DNA of 64,000 nucleotides from Voacanga thouarsii (GCA_026120185.1 JANUWF010000008.1:6138001-6202000); one strand, 5' to 3'; counted from the first letter of the stretch, positions 1 to 11,492 are shown. Numbers and translations: made by a program. The notes: generated from the letters alone by a model not told the origin.

Positions 1-395
1 GGAAAGGTCTCAATGAATTCAAGCCATCTAGTATGTTTTTTTGTTAATCTTACCTTATCCCTTCGAGTGTTTCAATGATTTATGATCTGAATGGATTACA
101 AATTCCTTAGGCCAAAGATAATGTTGCCAAGTTTGCAATGTCCTCACTAAAGCATACAACTCTTTGTCATATGTTAGATAGTTCAATGCAATTCCAGATA
201 ATTTCTTACTAAAATATGCAATTGGCCATCTTTCTTGCAACAAAACAACGCCAATGCCTATTCCTAATGTATCATATTCTATTTCAAAAGTTTTATAAAA
301 ATTTAGCAATCCAAGTAAATGTGCAGTACATAGCTTACCTTCGAGCTCTTGGAAGGCATGCTCTTGTCAATACTCCATTTGAAACTAATATTCTT
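1..395 (-). pseudogene. RNase H segment of chromovirus pol, copy 1
   Basis: The translated minus strand gives a typical Ty3/gypsy RNase H region: '[20 protein letters not shown]', then '[20 protein letters not shown]', then '[12 protein letters not shown]'. The domain would remove the RNA strand of the RNA:DNA hybrid during reverse transcription. The frame stops soon after the DHKSLK motif. Upstream, at about 385-415, the sequence jumps into the protease region, so the polymerase fingers and palm are gone. The counterpart at 3050-3451 is more complete. It is non-functional. Confidence 0.8.
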
Positions 396-397
396 CT

Positions 398-1752
398 TTA
401 TATAGAGTTAGGAAATTTGTAGAGATTAGAGTGTTTCATCCAAGACAATACCAATTTCTCCACAAGATTAGTATTATCTACATTTGTAGAACTTCCAACA
501 TCAATAATTAAATTACATACCCTACCATTGGCAAAATACCTTGTATGGAAGATATTTTTCCTTTGCTCCCTGTTATCATCTTTCTTATCTTGTAAGTTTA
601 ATGTTCTTCTTATCACAAGAGCTTCTCCATCTACAGGATATTTAATGCATTCATCTTTATCACCATCTTCAAAAGGTGGAATGAAGTCGTCGCTTTCACT
701 ATCACTAACTAATTCTCCATCTTTGACCATCATCACTTGATTGTTTGAACATTGGTAGGATAGATATCCATGTCCCCTACATTTGAAACAAATAATTTCT
801 CTATTTTTTTTAGGGGGTTCAATGGATTTATCTTTGTCCCTAGGAGTTTCTTTGATTGGTGCCTTATTTTTCCTCCTCTAATTAGTATTAGATGAAGTGG
901 ATTGATTGAATAAATATTTGGTTATTCCCATTCTTTTTAGTTGCTTTTCCACCTTTATTGCTATGTGAAGCATCTCCTCCAAATCTATGTACTTATGAAG
1001 TTCCACCACATTAGTAATATCTTGATTTAATCTTTATAGGAATCTTGTTATTTTAGCTTTACTATCCTCCACAACACTGGCTCGAATCATAGCTATCTCT
1101 AGCTCCTTGTGATAGTCCTCTACGCTTTTGTTCCCTTAGATAAGTGCTTGGAAATTTTGATAAAGCTCTCTATAGTAATGTGAAGGAACAAATATTTTTC
1201 TCATTATTTTCTTTCAATCATCCAAAGTTCTAATAAGATCTTCACAATTTCTCTTCCTTGATTTAATTAATTGATCCCACGAATTAACAATATAATAAGA
1301 AAATTCAACAACAGTCAATTTTACCTTTTTCTTTTTAGAGTAGTTGTAGCAATCAAATATCAATTCAACTTTTCTCTCCCCCTCCAAATATACTTTGGGG
1401 TCATTTTTCCTATGGAATAAATTTTTTATTTTATTTTGATAGAGTCTATGTTATCATTTTCCCTATCCTCCCCTCTTGGTCTACCTCTATGCCTTTTTGT
1501 GTCTACTTTTTCATAGCCTTCATTCACCTCATTATCTCCAACTTCTTCTTCTCTCCTATGAGTTCCTCTCTTAGCAGTCCGATGAGAGTTGTTGGTTTAA
1601 CTAGACTGCGCACTTTCCATCCTATCCAATCTACCATTCATAAAGACAAGTTGTCTTTGGATTTGTTTCAAGGTAGTTAGAAAGCTTATCTCCTCCTTGG
1701 AAGATTTTGTTTGCTCTTGTTTCTTAAAATTGTTGTTATATTCTTGTGACAT
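398..1752 (-). pseudogene. gag-protease region, chromovirus copy 1
   Basis: The start is the ATG at 1752, giving an N-terminus beginning MSQEYNNNFKKQEQ with a Gln/Lys-rich helical stretch; a stop follows after about 50 codons. The frame resumes in pieces through a retrotransposon-gag region (about 1130-1400) and a knuckle, CFKCRGHGYLSYQC, at about 745-790. An acidic linker (SDSESDDF) and an aspartic-protease segment with IIDVGSSTNV follow, the Asp being the expected catalytic residue. Gag would form the particle; the protease would mature it. The knuckle is odd: the canonical third ligand (His) is Tyr and the residue two before it is His, the reverse of copy 2. Several stops and frameshifts make this a pseudogene. 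Confidence 0.75.
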
Positions 1753-2249
1753 GTTAAGTATCTATAAGAATTATTAGTAAAAATATTTCCTCACACATAA
1801 AATCTCACGTGTTTACAGTAAAAAAAAAAAATGGCACTTATCTTGTGTATGCACTCTTTTATGAGTTTTTTTTTTTTTTAATAGTAATCTCACCATCTGC
1901 CTTTTACCACTCTAGTTTTTTCTTTAGTTTCCTAAGAAGACTAAACGCTTAGGAAAATCATCCAAAGAATGATATCACCTAAATAATGACAAACCCAAGT
2001 GCTCAATTTAGAATTGCCTAAATTGTTCTAAGAATCAAGAATAAGAATTGACTTACTAAGAGAATGAATAATAGATGAAGTCTAATCAACTAGATATCCT
2101 AAGATTAGATTTTTTTTTTTTTTTTTTTTTGGTAATAAGAAGAACAAATTTTTTTCCCTAATAAGGAAGCAAGAACAATTTTTTTTTTTTTTAATAAGGA
2201 ATCAAGAATGACTAATAATGAAAGAGAGAACCTGAATTGGGAAGCCTTT

Positions 2250-2262
2250 GCTCTGATACCAA
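2250..2262 (-). promoter_or_regulatory. Primer-binding site, initiator-Met tRNA type
   Basis: The minus strand reads TTGGTATCAGAGC just inside the LTR end. This is the complement of the 3' end of plant initiator-Met tRNA, the usual primer site of chromoviruses and copia elements. It fixes the orientation and the LTR boundary. Confidence 0.8.
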
Positions 2263-2602
2263 GATAATACGAAACCCTACAAGTGAAAGGCCTGTAATCC
2301 CACAATCAATCAATATTGGGATAACTTTCCTAAGTCACAAGTTGATTTGACTAGCCTCAAACCCTTAGACTAAAGGAATTAGAAACCCTTAAAAGAACCA
2401 CGAACCTTGCAGGCAAAGAATTACAAGACCCTATGTGATATTATTCAAAAGATGATCAATCATTCTCTACGAAAAAAAGATATCTTAGTTCGCAAAGGAA
2501 CTAAAGAAAGAACTCTCAAAAAGAGAATAAAAAATTACAATTATATTAATGAATCAATCTTCTATTATAATAGTTGGAAGCTTTTATATAAAGTTAGTCT
2601 TT
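2263..2602 (-). repeat. Truncated LTR of chromovirus copy 1
   Basis: About 340 bp lie beyond the PBS and match 6569-6855 (for example, the shared stretch around 2470-2530 against 6720-6790). Homology stops at about 2602, where the integrase zinc-binding region of copy 2 begins, so this LTR has lost its outer part. It may once have served both copies in a tandem arrangement. Confidence 0.7.
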
Positions 2603-4160
2603 TTTACAAATAATGAATCCAGAATAAAACCTTTGAACATCTTTTTTCATCTTCGGCCAAAAGAAGTATTCATGCAAGACATCGAAAGTTTTTATCATAC
2701 CAAAATATCCTATTAAACCTCCCCCATGAGTTTCTTTAACCAATAATTTTCGCAAAGAACATTTAGATATACAAAGTCTATTAGTTTTAAACAAAAATCC
2801 ATTATGCTTATAAAAACACAAGCACCTTTTTCGCAAGCATTAAAGATAGGACCAAACTTACTATCTTTCAAGAGTGTACCTTGAAAGAAATTCAAACTCA
2901 AGTAACTTAGATTCAAGAGTGTACCTTCTAGAGAGTGCATCAACAACAATATTCTCCTTACTATGATTGTATTTGATCACATAGGGAAAGGTCTCAATGA
3001 ATTCAAGCCATCTAGTATGTCTTTTGTTAATCTTACCTTATCCTCTTAACTATTTCAATGATTCATGGTCTAAATAGATTACAAATTCCTTAGGCCAGAG
3101 ATAGTATTGCCAAGTCTGCAATGTCCTTACCAAAGCATAGAACTCTTTATCATATGTTAGATAGTTCAATGCAAATTCAGATGATGTCTTACTAAAATAT
3201 GCAATTGGCCTTCTTTCTTGCAACAAAATAGCACCAACGCCTATTCCTGATACATCATATTCTATTTCAAAAGTTCTATAAAAATTTATTAATGTAAGTA
3301 AAGGTGCAATACATAGCCTATCTTTGAGCTCTTGGAAGGCATGCTCTTGTTCACTACTCCATTTGAAACCACTATTCTTCTTGATAACTTCAGTTAGGGG
3401 TGTAGTAATAGTGCTAAAATCTTTGACAAATTTTCTATAGAAACTAGCCAAACCATGAAAAGTTCTTACCTCATTAGTATTGGTAGGTGTTGGCCATTCC
3501 TTGATTACCCTTACTTTAGATTATCAACTTCGATTTCTCCAAAACTAACCACAAATCCAAGAAAAGTAACATTTTCAATTCCATGCAAAAACTACACTTC
3601 CCAATATTTGGAAATAATTTTTCTCTCTTCAAAGCAAGTAAAATAAGTTTTGCATATGACATATGCTTATCAAAATATTTACTATAAATCAAAATATTAT
3701 CAAAATATCCACCCACAAATTTGCTAAAGAACTCATGCAACACATGGTTTATTAATCTCATGAAAGTGCTAGGTACATTAGTAAATCCAAAAGGCATTAC
3801 AACCATTCATAAAGCCCATGTTTTGCTTTAAATGTAGTTTTCTATTCATCTACTTCCCCTAATGAGAATGTGATAGTATCCAGATTTTAAATCAATTTTC
3901 GTTAAAATACTAGAACTATGCAATTCATCCAACATGTCATCTAATCTAGGGATAGGATGTCGATACTTTATTGTTATATTATTGATGGCTCTACAATCAA
4001 TGTACATATGCCAAGTACCATCATTCTTGGAACTAGCAAAACTGGTACAACACATGAACTTAAACTTTTCCTTACATGGCCCTTAAATAGAAGTTCTTTT
4101 ACTTGCCTTTGTAACTCCTTTATTTCTTCAGGATTACTCCATAAGTAGGGCGATTTGGGA
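2603..4160 (-). pseudogene. Chromovirus pol: reverse transcriptase, RNase H, integrase zinc domain
   Basis: Several frames join into one degraded pol. At 3846-4055 the RT palm start is seen ([45 protein letters not shown]). At 3516-3806 the block [20 protein letters not shown] precedes the active-site motif, read here as YFDN where YVDD or YFDD is expected; the last catalytic Asp is therefore Asn. At 3050-3451 the connection and RNase H follow ([28 protein letters not shown] motif). At 2594-2836 the integrase H2C2 region is recognisable (LLVKETHGGGLIGYFG, FFWPKMKKDVQRF). The integrase catalytic core is absent. Stops and frame changes between blocks rule out function. Confidence 0.85.
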
Positions 4161-4560
4161 TAACAGTTCCAGGTACAAAGTTAATTTGATATTAAATTTT
4201 CCTAATTAGCGGTAGTCCCTTAGGGAGTTCCTCAAGAAATACATCTTTAAATTCATGCAATATCTCAACAAAAGAACTAGAAGAGATGGGTCAAGAGTGT
4301 TAGTAGAAAAAAGAGACTCCTTAAAAAGGAGTAAGATTACAGGCTTATTTGGATTAATAACTTCAATCACTTCTCTCTCTTTTGCATAAATATTCTTTTT
4401 AACTCTTTCTTTTCTCTCTTGTTTTTCTCCTCATTTCTTTTTATCTCTCTCTTCTCTTTCCTCTTTTTTTTGGATCCTTTTTTTCATCACTCTCTTTTTC
4501 TTTTCCTTTTTAAGTTTCATACACTTGTTTTAGGGTAAGGGGTGCAAAAGTGACTTTTTA
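4161..4560 (-). other. Degraded protease-RT linker with pyrimidine-rich tract
   Basis: This joins protease to RT in copy 2. No frame stays open. Around 4370-4510 the plus strand is a T/C-rich low-complexity run (purine-rich on the coding strand), encoding a Lys/Arg/Glu-rich stretch if translated. Confidence 0.5.
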
Positions 4561-6083
4561 TGGTCATGTAATGTATAAAAGTATATGTTTTCTTATAACC
4601 ATCAAGTGGCACCTTATAATCAAATTGTCATGGACGTCTCAAAAGGATGTAACCAACTTGCATGAGAACTATAGTACATAAAACATCATCCTTGTAGCTT
4701 CCAATAGAGAAGGTTACCAATACTTGTTTCGTAACTTTTACCTTCCTATAATTATTCAACCATTGCAATTTATAGGGGATTAGAGTATTTCATCCAAGGT
4801 AATACCAATTTTTCCACAACAATAGTACTAGCTACATTAGTACAACTTCCAACGTCAATAATTAAACTACATTCCTTACCATTAACAAAACACCTTATAT
4901 GGAAGATATTTCCCTTTTCTCCTTGTTGTCATCTTTCTTAACTTGTAAGTTCAATACTCTTCTTATCACAAGGCTGTCTCTATCTATAGGATATTCAATG
5001 CATTCATCTATCATCATCTTCAAGTGGTGGAATAGAGTCGTCGCTTTCACTATCATTAACCAATTCTTCATCTTTGATAATCATCACTTGATTGTTTGGA
5101 CATTGGTAGGATAGATGTCCATAACTTCTACATTTGAAACAAATAATTTCTTTACTTTTTTTAGGGGGTTCAATAGATTTACCTTTGTCCCTAAGAGTTT
5201 ATTTGATTGGTGTCTTATCTTCCATCCTTTAATTAGTCTTAGATGAAGTGGGTTGGTGAATAAAGTTTTGGTTACTCTATTCTTTTGAGTTGCTTTTCCA
5301 CCTTTATTGCCATGTGAAACATCTCCTCCAAATCCATGTAAGTTCCACCATATTAACCATATCTCAATTTAATTATTGTAGGAATCTTACTATTATAGCT
5401 TCACTATCCTCTACAATATTGGCTCAAAACATGGTCATCTCCATCTCTCTATGATAGTCCTCTACTCTTTTGTTTCCTTAGGTAAGTGCTTGGAGCTTTT
5501 GATAAAGCTCTTTATATTAATGTGAGGGAACAAATCTTTTTTTCATTATTTTCTTTAAATCATCCAAAATTTCAATAAAATCTTCACAATTTCTCTTCCT
5601 CAATTTAATTAATTGATCCCACCAAATAACAGCATAATGAAAAAATTCAACAACAGTTAATTTTACTTTTTTCTTTTCGGAGTAGTTGTGGTAATCAAAT
5701 ATCAACTCAACTTTTCTCTCCCACTCTAAATATGCTTTGGGGTGTTTAGAATAAAGGAATTTTCATGTTGATAGAGCCTATGCTAGCATCTTCCCTATCC
5801 TTCCCTCTTGGTCTACCTCTACACCTTCTTGTGTCTACTTCTTCATAGCCTTCATTTTTCTTATTATCTCCAACTGTTCTTCCCTCCAATGAGTTCCTCT
5901 CTTAGCAGTCTAACGAAAGTTGTTGATTCTACTAGATTACACACTTTCCATCCTATCCAATCTACCATTTATGAAGACAAGTTGTCTTTGGATTTGCTCC
6001 AAGGCAATTAGAAAGCTCATCTTCTCATTGGAAGATTCTGCTTGCTCTTGTTTCTTAAAATTGTTGCTATATTTTTGTAACAT
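4561..6083 (-). pseudogene. gag-protease region, chromovirus copy 2
   Basis: The start is the ATG at 6083 (MLQKYSNNFKKQEQAESS), homologous to copy 1. At 5517-5705 a retrotransposon-gag segment is open, with YHNYSEKKKVKL, VIWWDQLIKLRKRN and MKKRFVPSH. The knuckle at about 5107-5150 reads CFKCRSYGHLSYQC, the canonical C-x2-C-x4-H-x4-C. The protease segment at about 4780-4890 has IIDVGSCTNVAS, with the catalytic Asp present, and a later LRRPWQFDY block typical of the family. The stop after MESV near 5940 and other stops make it a pseudogene. Copy 1 has Ser where this copy has Cys in the protease motif. Confidence 0.78.
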
Positions 6084-6555
6084 GTTCAGTATTTATAAGA
6101 ATTGCTAGTAAAAATATTTCCTAATACACAAAATCTCATGTGTTTACACTCGAAAAGATGGCACCCATCTCATGTATACACTCTTTTATAGTGTTTTTTA
6201 AAATAATAATCTCACCTTCTACCTTTTATCACTCTGGTTTGTTCTTTAGTTTCATAAGAAGACTAAGCGCTTAAGAAAATCACCAAAAGAATGACACACT
6301 CAAGTACTCAATTTAGCAATGCCTAAATTGTTCTAAGAATCAAGAGTTGGAATTGACTTGCTAAAAGAATGAATAATATATGAAATCTAATTAATCATAT
6401 ATCCTAAGATTAGATTTTTTTTTTTTTTTTTGGGTAATGAGAAGAACAATTTTTTCCTAACAAGAAAGTAAGAACCTTTTTTTTTTTTTTTTTTTTATAA
6501 TAAGGAATCAAGAATGACTAATAATGAAAGATAGACTTAGGATTGGGAAGCCTTT

Positions 6556-6568
6556 GCTCTAATACCAA
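6556..6568 (-). promoter_or_regulatory. Primer-binding site of chromovirus copy 2
   Basis: The minus strand reads TTGGTATTAGAGC, one C-to-T change from the copy 1 site. It lies at the inner edge of the LTR. Confidence 0.75.
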
Positions 6569-7175
6569 GATGATGTGAAACCCTAAATCTACAATCGATC
6601 AAGATAGGGCTAACTTTTCTAAAGTAACAAGTTGATTTGACTAGCTTCAAACCCCTAGATAGGAAAAGAACTACAAGACCTTATGTGATATCATTCAAAT
6701 AATGATCAATTATTCGCTACGAAAAGAAGATATCTTAGTTCGTAAAGGAACTAAAGAAAGAACTCTTAAAAAGAGAATAAAAACTTATAATTGTATTAAT
6801 GAATCAATCTCCTATTATAATAATTGGAAGCCTTTATATAGAGTTAGACTTGTTGAAAAATAAAAAAATTAATAAAATATGACAATTGCCTAAAGTGATT
6901 AGGAAACTAGAATAATTATCTAAAGAGATTGGGCAACTAGAATAATTACTAAAGAAAATAAAAATACTCAATTATAATAATTTTCTAAAGGAATAAGACT
7001 CAAAAGCGGTAACAAAATATTGAGGAATGTTGCTATGATCTACATAATATTCTCAGAAGATTCCTTACGATCATTGGGCTGCTTGTAAGCCCACACGTCT
7101 CTTTGGGAACTCTAATTTTTAAAATAAAGATGTTTGATAATGTTTGGACCTTGTGGAAGCCGCCAATATCGTCAA
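6569..7175 (-). repeat. LTR of chromovirus copy 2 (outer limit uncertain)
   Basis: The first about 285 bp match the LTR of copy 1. The rest (to 7175) has no second copy in the window, so the outer limit is inferred from the start of the copia LTR at 7176. No coding potential. Confidence 0.55.
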
Positions 7176-8640
7176 TGTTAGGATTGTACCCTAGAAACAA
7201 TCATTGATACAATGTTTTTGCACATTAAATCGATAAAAGATATTCTTTATCTTTTAGTTTCTTTATTTCATATATTTATGTATATAAAAACTGTTAGATA
7301 AAGTCGCAAGTACAACACTGTGTTAATAAAATCATGATAGAGATTGTGATATGAGGTTCCTACTATACTAGAATGAGTTTGTTCTTAAATCATCCATAGT
7401 CATAGTATTAATGAGATATGACATTATTAATACATTAAGATTAGCACATGTTATACTTCACGGTGGTTCTTACATCCGTGAGTATTGTAATACTCAAAGT
7501 TAACACGTAGATGCTTGTTATTTGAACAAGTACATTGAATGACCTAACTATGAGATAATCACATAAATAATTATTTAGTACCAGTGATAGAATTTTATTA
7601 TAGCAAATGTGCAAGTATTCTTAAATTTGAAAACTCTAAAGTACTTCATTTGCTAAGCATTGTACTTTGATTCTAATCTCTGGAGTCCTTACAAGACCGC
7701 CTATGGGATAGACATTGGGTACAACGTAAAGTAAATGAAAGTAGTTGAGAGGGTTAATAAAAGATTCACCACTCCTAATACTAGAAGTGAATATCTCATG
7801 CCCACTTATAGGAATCATTATTCAAGAAGTCCTTGGCCAAGGCAATTATGTGTTAAAAATTGTTTCAATTGATATACATGATGAGTAATAGATTTCGGGA
7901 ATAAGTATTATAATATTCGGGTCAGAATTAATTAATATTTTAGAGGGAGTTGGCACTAATTAATATTGTGGAAATTTGTGAATCAATGTAAGTCAAAAAT
8001 AAAGGGCAAGCTCCCATTTTCATTGTGAAATTGGTTTGACACTGGAAGCTAGAGATGGTTCTTAGTTAGGGCTAGTGAATAGGGGCACAAGGACCTTTTT
8101 CCCCATGCTCTATCAAGTGGATGAGGTGGCAGTAGTGTGGTTCCCTTGCCATTAAGGTTCATATCAAGCTACGTGACTTTCTGAACTTTTGGGTGGTCAT
8201 GATGTATTACTAGATACCGCTCATGATTTGCAAAATATGAATTTATTAATTAAAGAATTCATAAATTCATAAATTTAATCCTAGTTATAATTAACAAATT
8301 AATTTTAATTATTAAAAGGATTATTAATTCTATTATGATAGAATTAATTCATATTAGCTACAAAATGACTAGAAAATCTAATAGGTCACACACAATAGAA
8401 GAATTGGTACTTAAAATATTATTTGATAATATTATGGGGTTAATTTTTGAGAAGAAATAACTTTATTAGGCAAATTATAGGTATTTATAATTCTTGGGGC
8501 TAAATTGTAATTAGCAATACCTTGTAGGCTAAATAAAAATTTGAAAATCCCAATGCCATAATGAAAAGATAAGAAAAGGTTCAGTTATTGTTTGATTCCT
8601 AAAACGTTTAAGAAACAAGCAAAAGGCTAGCTTTGATTGA

Positions 8641-8694
<54 letters not shown>

Positions 8695-9126
8695 GGTTTT
8701 GGGCGAGAAATAGAGACTAGGTTTTTCTTTTGGAAATACGCCGTGGTTTTCTTTTCTTTTCATAGAGAACATGGTTTTTCGTCTTTTTATTCTTCTTTTC
8801 GAAAGAAGTTTTTCTCTTCTCCAATAAAAGTAATTACAAAGCTACCAAATATTATTCTATTAGCATAGATTTTGGTAGTTCTTGAGTAGGTTCTTTGTGT
8901 GGATCATTATTAGAGAAATTCAAATCCTTAGAATTTGGTGACTCGATTGAATCGACTTTTGAAGGGGATTTGTGCGAAAGAAAAATTTTTAAAAGTTGCG
9001 TTTTTGAGGTAATCAATTTTCTTCCCTTCTTATGATCTATTTAATTACATACGAGTGATCCTTTATGTGAATTTTGTTTTATTTTTTCGCTGCGTGTAAA
9101 CTAGTTTGTATGATCGAAATCCAACA
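7176..9126 (+). repeat. 5' LTR of a Ty1/copia-type element
   Basis: It starts TGTTAGGATTGTACCC and ends AAATCCAACA, immediately followed by a PBS. It is homologous along its length to 52403-54120 (plus) and 18697-20546 (minus). This 1951-bp LTR carries a long AT microsatellite (8643-8690) about 435 bp before its end, as does the copy ending at 54120. TTCTTTTC-rich leader sequence follows the AT tract, suggesting that transcription starts nearby. Confidence 0.85.
8643..8690. repeat. (AT)n microsatellite inside the copia LTR
   Basis: About 24 AT units, followed by TTTGTGG. The equivalent LTR at 52403-54120 has an (AT)n tract at the same place (53697-53746). Confidence 0.95.
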
Positions 9127-9127
9127 G

Positions 9128-9140
9128 TGGTATTAGAGCC
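9128..9140 (+). promoter_or_regulatory. Primer-binding site of the copia-type element
   Basis: TGGTATTAGAGCC begins one base after the LTR end; it is an initiator-Met-type site with one mismatch. Confidence 0.8.
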
Positions 9141-9617
9141 ATCTCGTATGTGTTTTACGGATTTTATTATTATTTTCAAATTGTTTCAAAAAAATTTTGA
9201 TGTTATGAAATTGTTTCATAAATATTTTAAAATTTGAAATAGTTTCAAGATTATATTCGGGTCCATGAAAATTATTTCATATAAAATTTTATTTTAGTGG
9301 GTTATAATTGTTTCTGCAAACCATTGTTATAATGGTTGCATTCTTAGGAGGATGTGTTATAGCCTTAGGAGGCTTATGCAATGTGTTGACCAAATCATGA
9401 ATTATGACATTAAGCTTTTATGCACAGCTTTGGAAATTAGCCATGCTTAAGCACAACTTTGGAAATTGCCTTGGCTCGGCTGGAATTATTTCAGCCGAGA
9501 CCACCCATAATATTTTTTTTTCTAACAAACTAGTCACCGGGTCTAGTAAGTCGTGGCCAAACTTCAATTAAATAATAATAATAATAATTTTATTATTATT
9601 AAAAAATTATGCATGCC
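9141..9617 (+). other. Copia leader, truncated
   Basis: Non-coding leader after the PBS, with AT-rich runs and an ATT/AAT simple repeat at about 9572-9600. No gag is reached: at about 9618-9621 the sequence switches to Athila-like gag. The junction therefore marks a deletion or rearrangement that removed the body of this copia element and the 5' end of element A. Confidence 0.6.
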
Positions 9618-9620
9618 CAC

Positions 9621-10437
9621 ACCATAGATTTGAGTTAGGAATGCAGATTCTTATCTTTTTGAATGGCCTCATGTTCGCAACACGACAAGTGGTGGACTCT
9701 TCTGCAGGGGGTTCCATCAATCATAAAACTCCGGAACAGGTATTTGATCTTATTGAAAATTTGGTTTCTAATAACTATTCTTGAGAAAGTGCAAGCTCTA
9801 GAGCTCGTGTGCAAGAAGTACATAAAGTGGATGCTGTGGCAGTGGCACATTAGAGGCTAAGGTGGACGCCTTAACCTAAAAGATGGAATAGATAGTGATG
9901 CCTCAAAGCCAGGTGTTAAACGTAAGTTATGATTTCTGTGGAGAAGGACACCCCAATCATGAATGCCAAAATATGGGGTCACTCCAAGAAACTTCGGAAC
10001 AAGCGGCTTTTGCAGGTAATGTCGGGCCAGGTAACAACCCTTATAGCTCTACCTATAATCCTAGTTGGAGAAATCACCCTAATTTCTCTTAGAGCAATGG
10101 GAATCAACGTAGATAGGGTTCTTTCAATTTTGGAGTCAATCAAAGGAATCAAAACCCCATGACCAATACTGCAGCACCTTCAAAGCCACCATTGGAAGAG
10201 TTGATTGACCAATTGGTAAGTACAACGGAGGCTAAATTCCAAGGGGTCGATGTTACAACATGGAACCTAGAGGCCTCCATGCGCAACTTGAAAAACCAAA
10301 TTGGTCAGTTAGCCAAACTACTGGGAGATCGTCAAGCTGGGACATTGCTAGGAAATACTGAGGAAAATTCAAAGGGATCAAAGCCGTGGAAAGCATTGAA
10401 GCTACATTTTTCGTTTACTTTACTTTCCATTTTGTGA
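9621..10437 (+). pseudogene. Athila-like gag, C-terminal fragment (element A)
   Basis: Homologous to 21355-22131 of element B. The first part (to about 9890) is frameshifted; from 9895 one frame holds the knuckle region, YDFCGEGHPNHEC, whose first Cys has become Tyr. Next come the family-typical NNPYSSTYNPSWRNHPNFS block, a conserved PPLEELIDQLV helix and NLKNQIGQLAKLLGDRQAGT. In-frame stops occur after HPNFS (near 10090) and about eight codons later. Gag would form the cytoplasmic particle. After the last conserved block the frame enters non-coding spacer and stops at 10437; in an autonomous Athila, protease would be expected here. Confidence 0.8.
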
Positions 10438-11492
10438 TTGAGACAATTTTTACTTTTATTGTTTTGATTGATTATTTGTTATGAATTACAGTGCATTGCT
10501 CATCATTATTGTGTGTTTCTCATTAAAAAAAAAAAAAAAATTGGAGAATCGGACAGAACCAAGCCGGTGCCGGCTCCAAGAGCCAGGACCGGCGCCGGTT
10601 CCTGTCGGGTAGGTGCAACTTATAGGCTATTTTGGCCACTTTTTCTTCAAAATCTCCAAACTCCCTCTTAAATTCTCTCTAACCCGCGCCGGCTTCACAT
10701 CTTCCACTTCCCAAAATTTGATTTTTCACCTCCTAAATACTTCTATAACATCTATCTACCTCTCTTTTGTTGATCCTACGGATCAAAATCCTCAAATTCT
10801 TCCATTTTTCACAACATCACATTCAATCCACAAGTAAGGAACTTAGATTTGTGCAAAAATCTTACATCTTTTGCTTGCCCATGCATACATGAGCACAAAT
10901 GTATGATTTTTATTCATTTCCCATAGTTAAAATGGTATAGATGATTTTTTCTAATCTTAGGGACAATTTTGGCCGAAAATTGGGATTGTGTATGCTAGCT
11001 TGAATTGTGCATTACTCCTTGAAGCTTCATGAGTTGGATTAGATTAGGAGTTAATGATTCTTTGATACTTGATTCATGCATATGATCATTAGGGGCTTCG
11101 GGTATATAGCTAAGGGTAGAATTATGGCTATTTGTGATGATTGACTATAGGCTATATATGGAACTTGCATTGTTTTTTACATAATGCCATAATGATACCT
11201 TCATTAACATGATCATGTCTACTTGCATGTATTGAGGATATTCAACACGTTTATGCTTTACAGTGAACTCTATATATATTGTTGCAGGTTGTGTTGAATT
11301 GATTAGAGGGGATTGAATTGATTATTAGTTGGAGTGTGATATGTATTGCAGAAGTTTGGGTTTTGTGGATTGTAAGATTGGTTGAGGGTTGAGTGAGATT
11401 TGAAGAGTGTATTTGTAAAGGGTAGTTACATCCCGTTTAACATCGTTGAGCTCAATTGTTCTCTCTTCCTATTTCCACCACTCTTTGATACC
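10438..11492 (+). other. Spacer between gag and ORF2 with a GC-rich double-palindrome module
   Basis: No coding sequence. An oligo-A run (about 10525-10541) is followed at about 10553-10605 by a GC-rich module with two copies of a CCGGCGCCGG-like word. The rest is AT-rich leader-like sequence ending in the CTCTTTGATACC before the ORF2 ATG. Element B has the same order at 22132-23272. Confidence 0.6.

Larger units (their letters stand above)
1..2602 (-). mobile_element. Ty3/gypsy chromovirus-type element, copy 1 (partial)
   Basis: Decayed LTR retrotransposon read on the minus strand. From 5' (right) to 3' (left): truncated LTR (2263-2602), initiator-Met-type PBS (2250-2262), gag with a zinc knuckle, a protease segment, then directly an RNase H segment running off the window. 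It closely parallels the copy at 2603-7175: bases 1-380 match about 2988-3370, and bases 420-1750 match about 4770-6083. The reverse transcriptase part between those blocks is missing, an internal deletion of about 1.4 kb. The clade call (CRM/Reina-like chromovirus) rests on the look of the gag, knuckle and RT-RNase H motifs. No chromodomain is visible because the integrase end is absent. Confidence 0.85.
2603..7175 (-). mobile_element. Ty3/gypsy chromovirus-type element, copy 2
   Basis: Minus-strand element with, from right to left, an LTR (6569 to about 7175), PBS (6556-6568), gag (start 6083), zinc knuckle, protease, reverse transcriptase, RNase H and the zinc-binding start of integrase. 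It is cut at about 2603, so the integrase core, any chromodomain and the 3' LTR are missing; the DNA passes straight into the LTR of copy 1. Stops and frameshifts run throughout. Its outer LTR meets a copia LTR at 7176. Confidence 0.85.
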
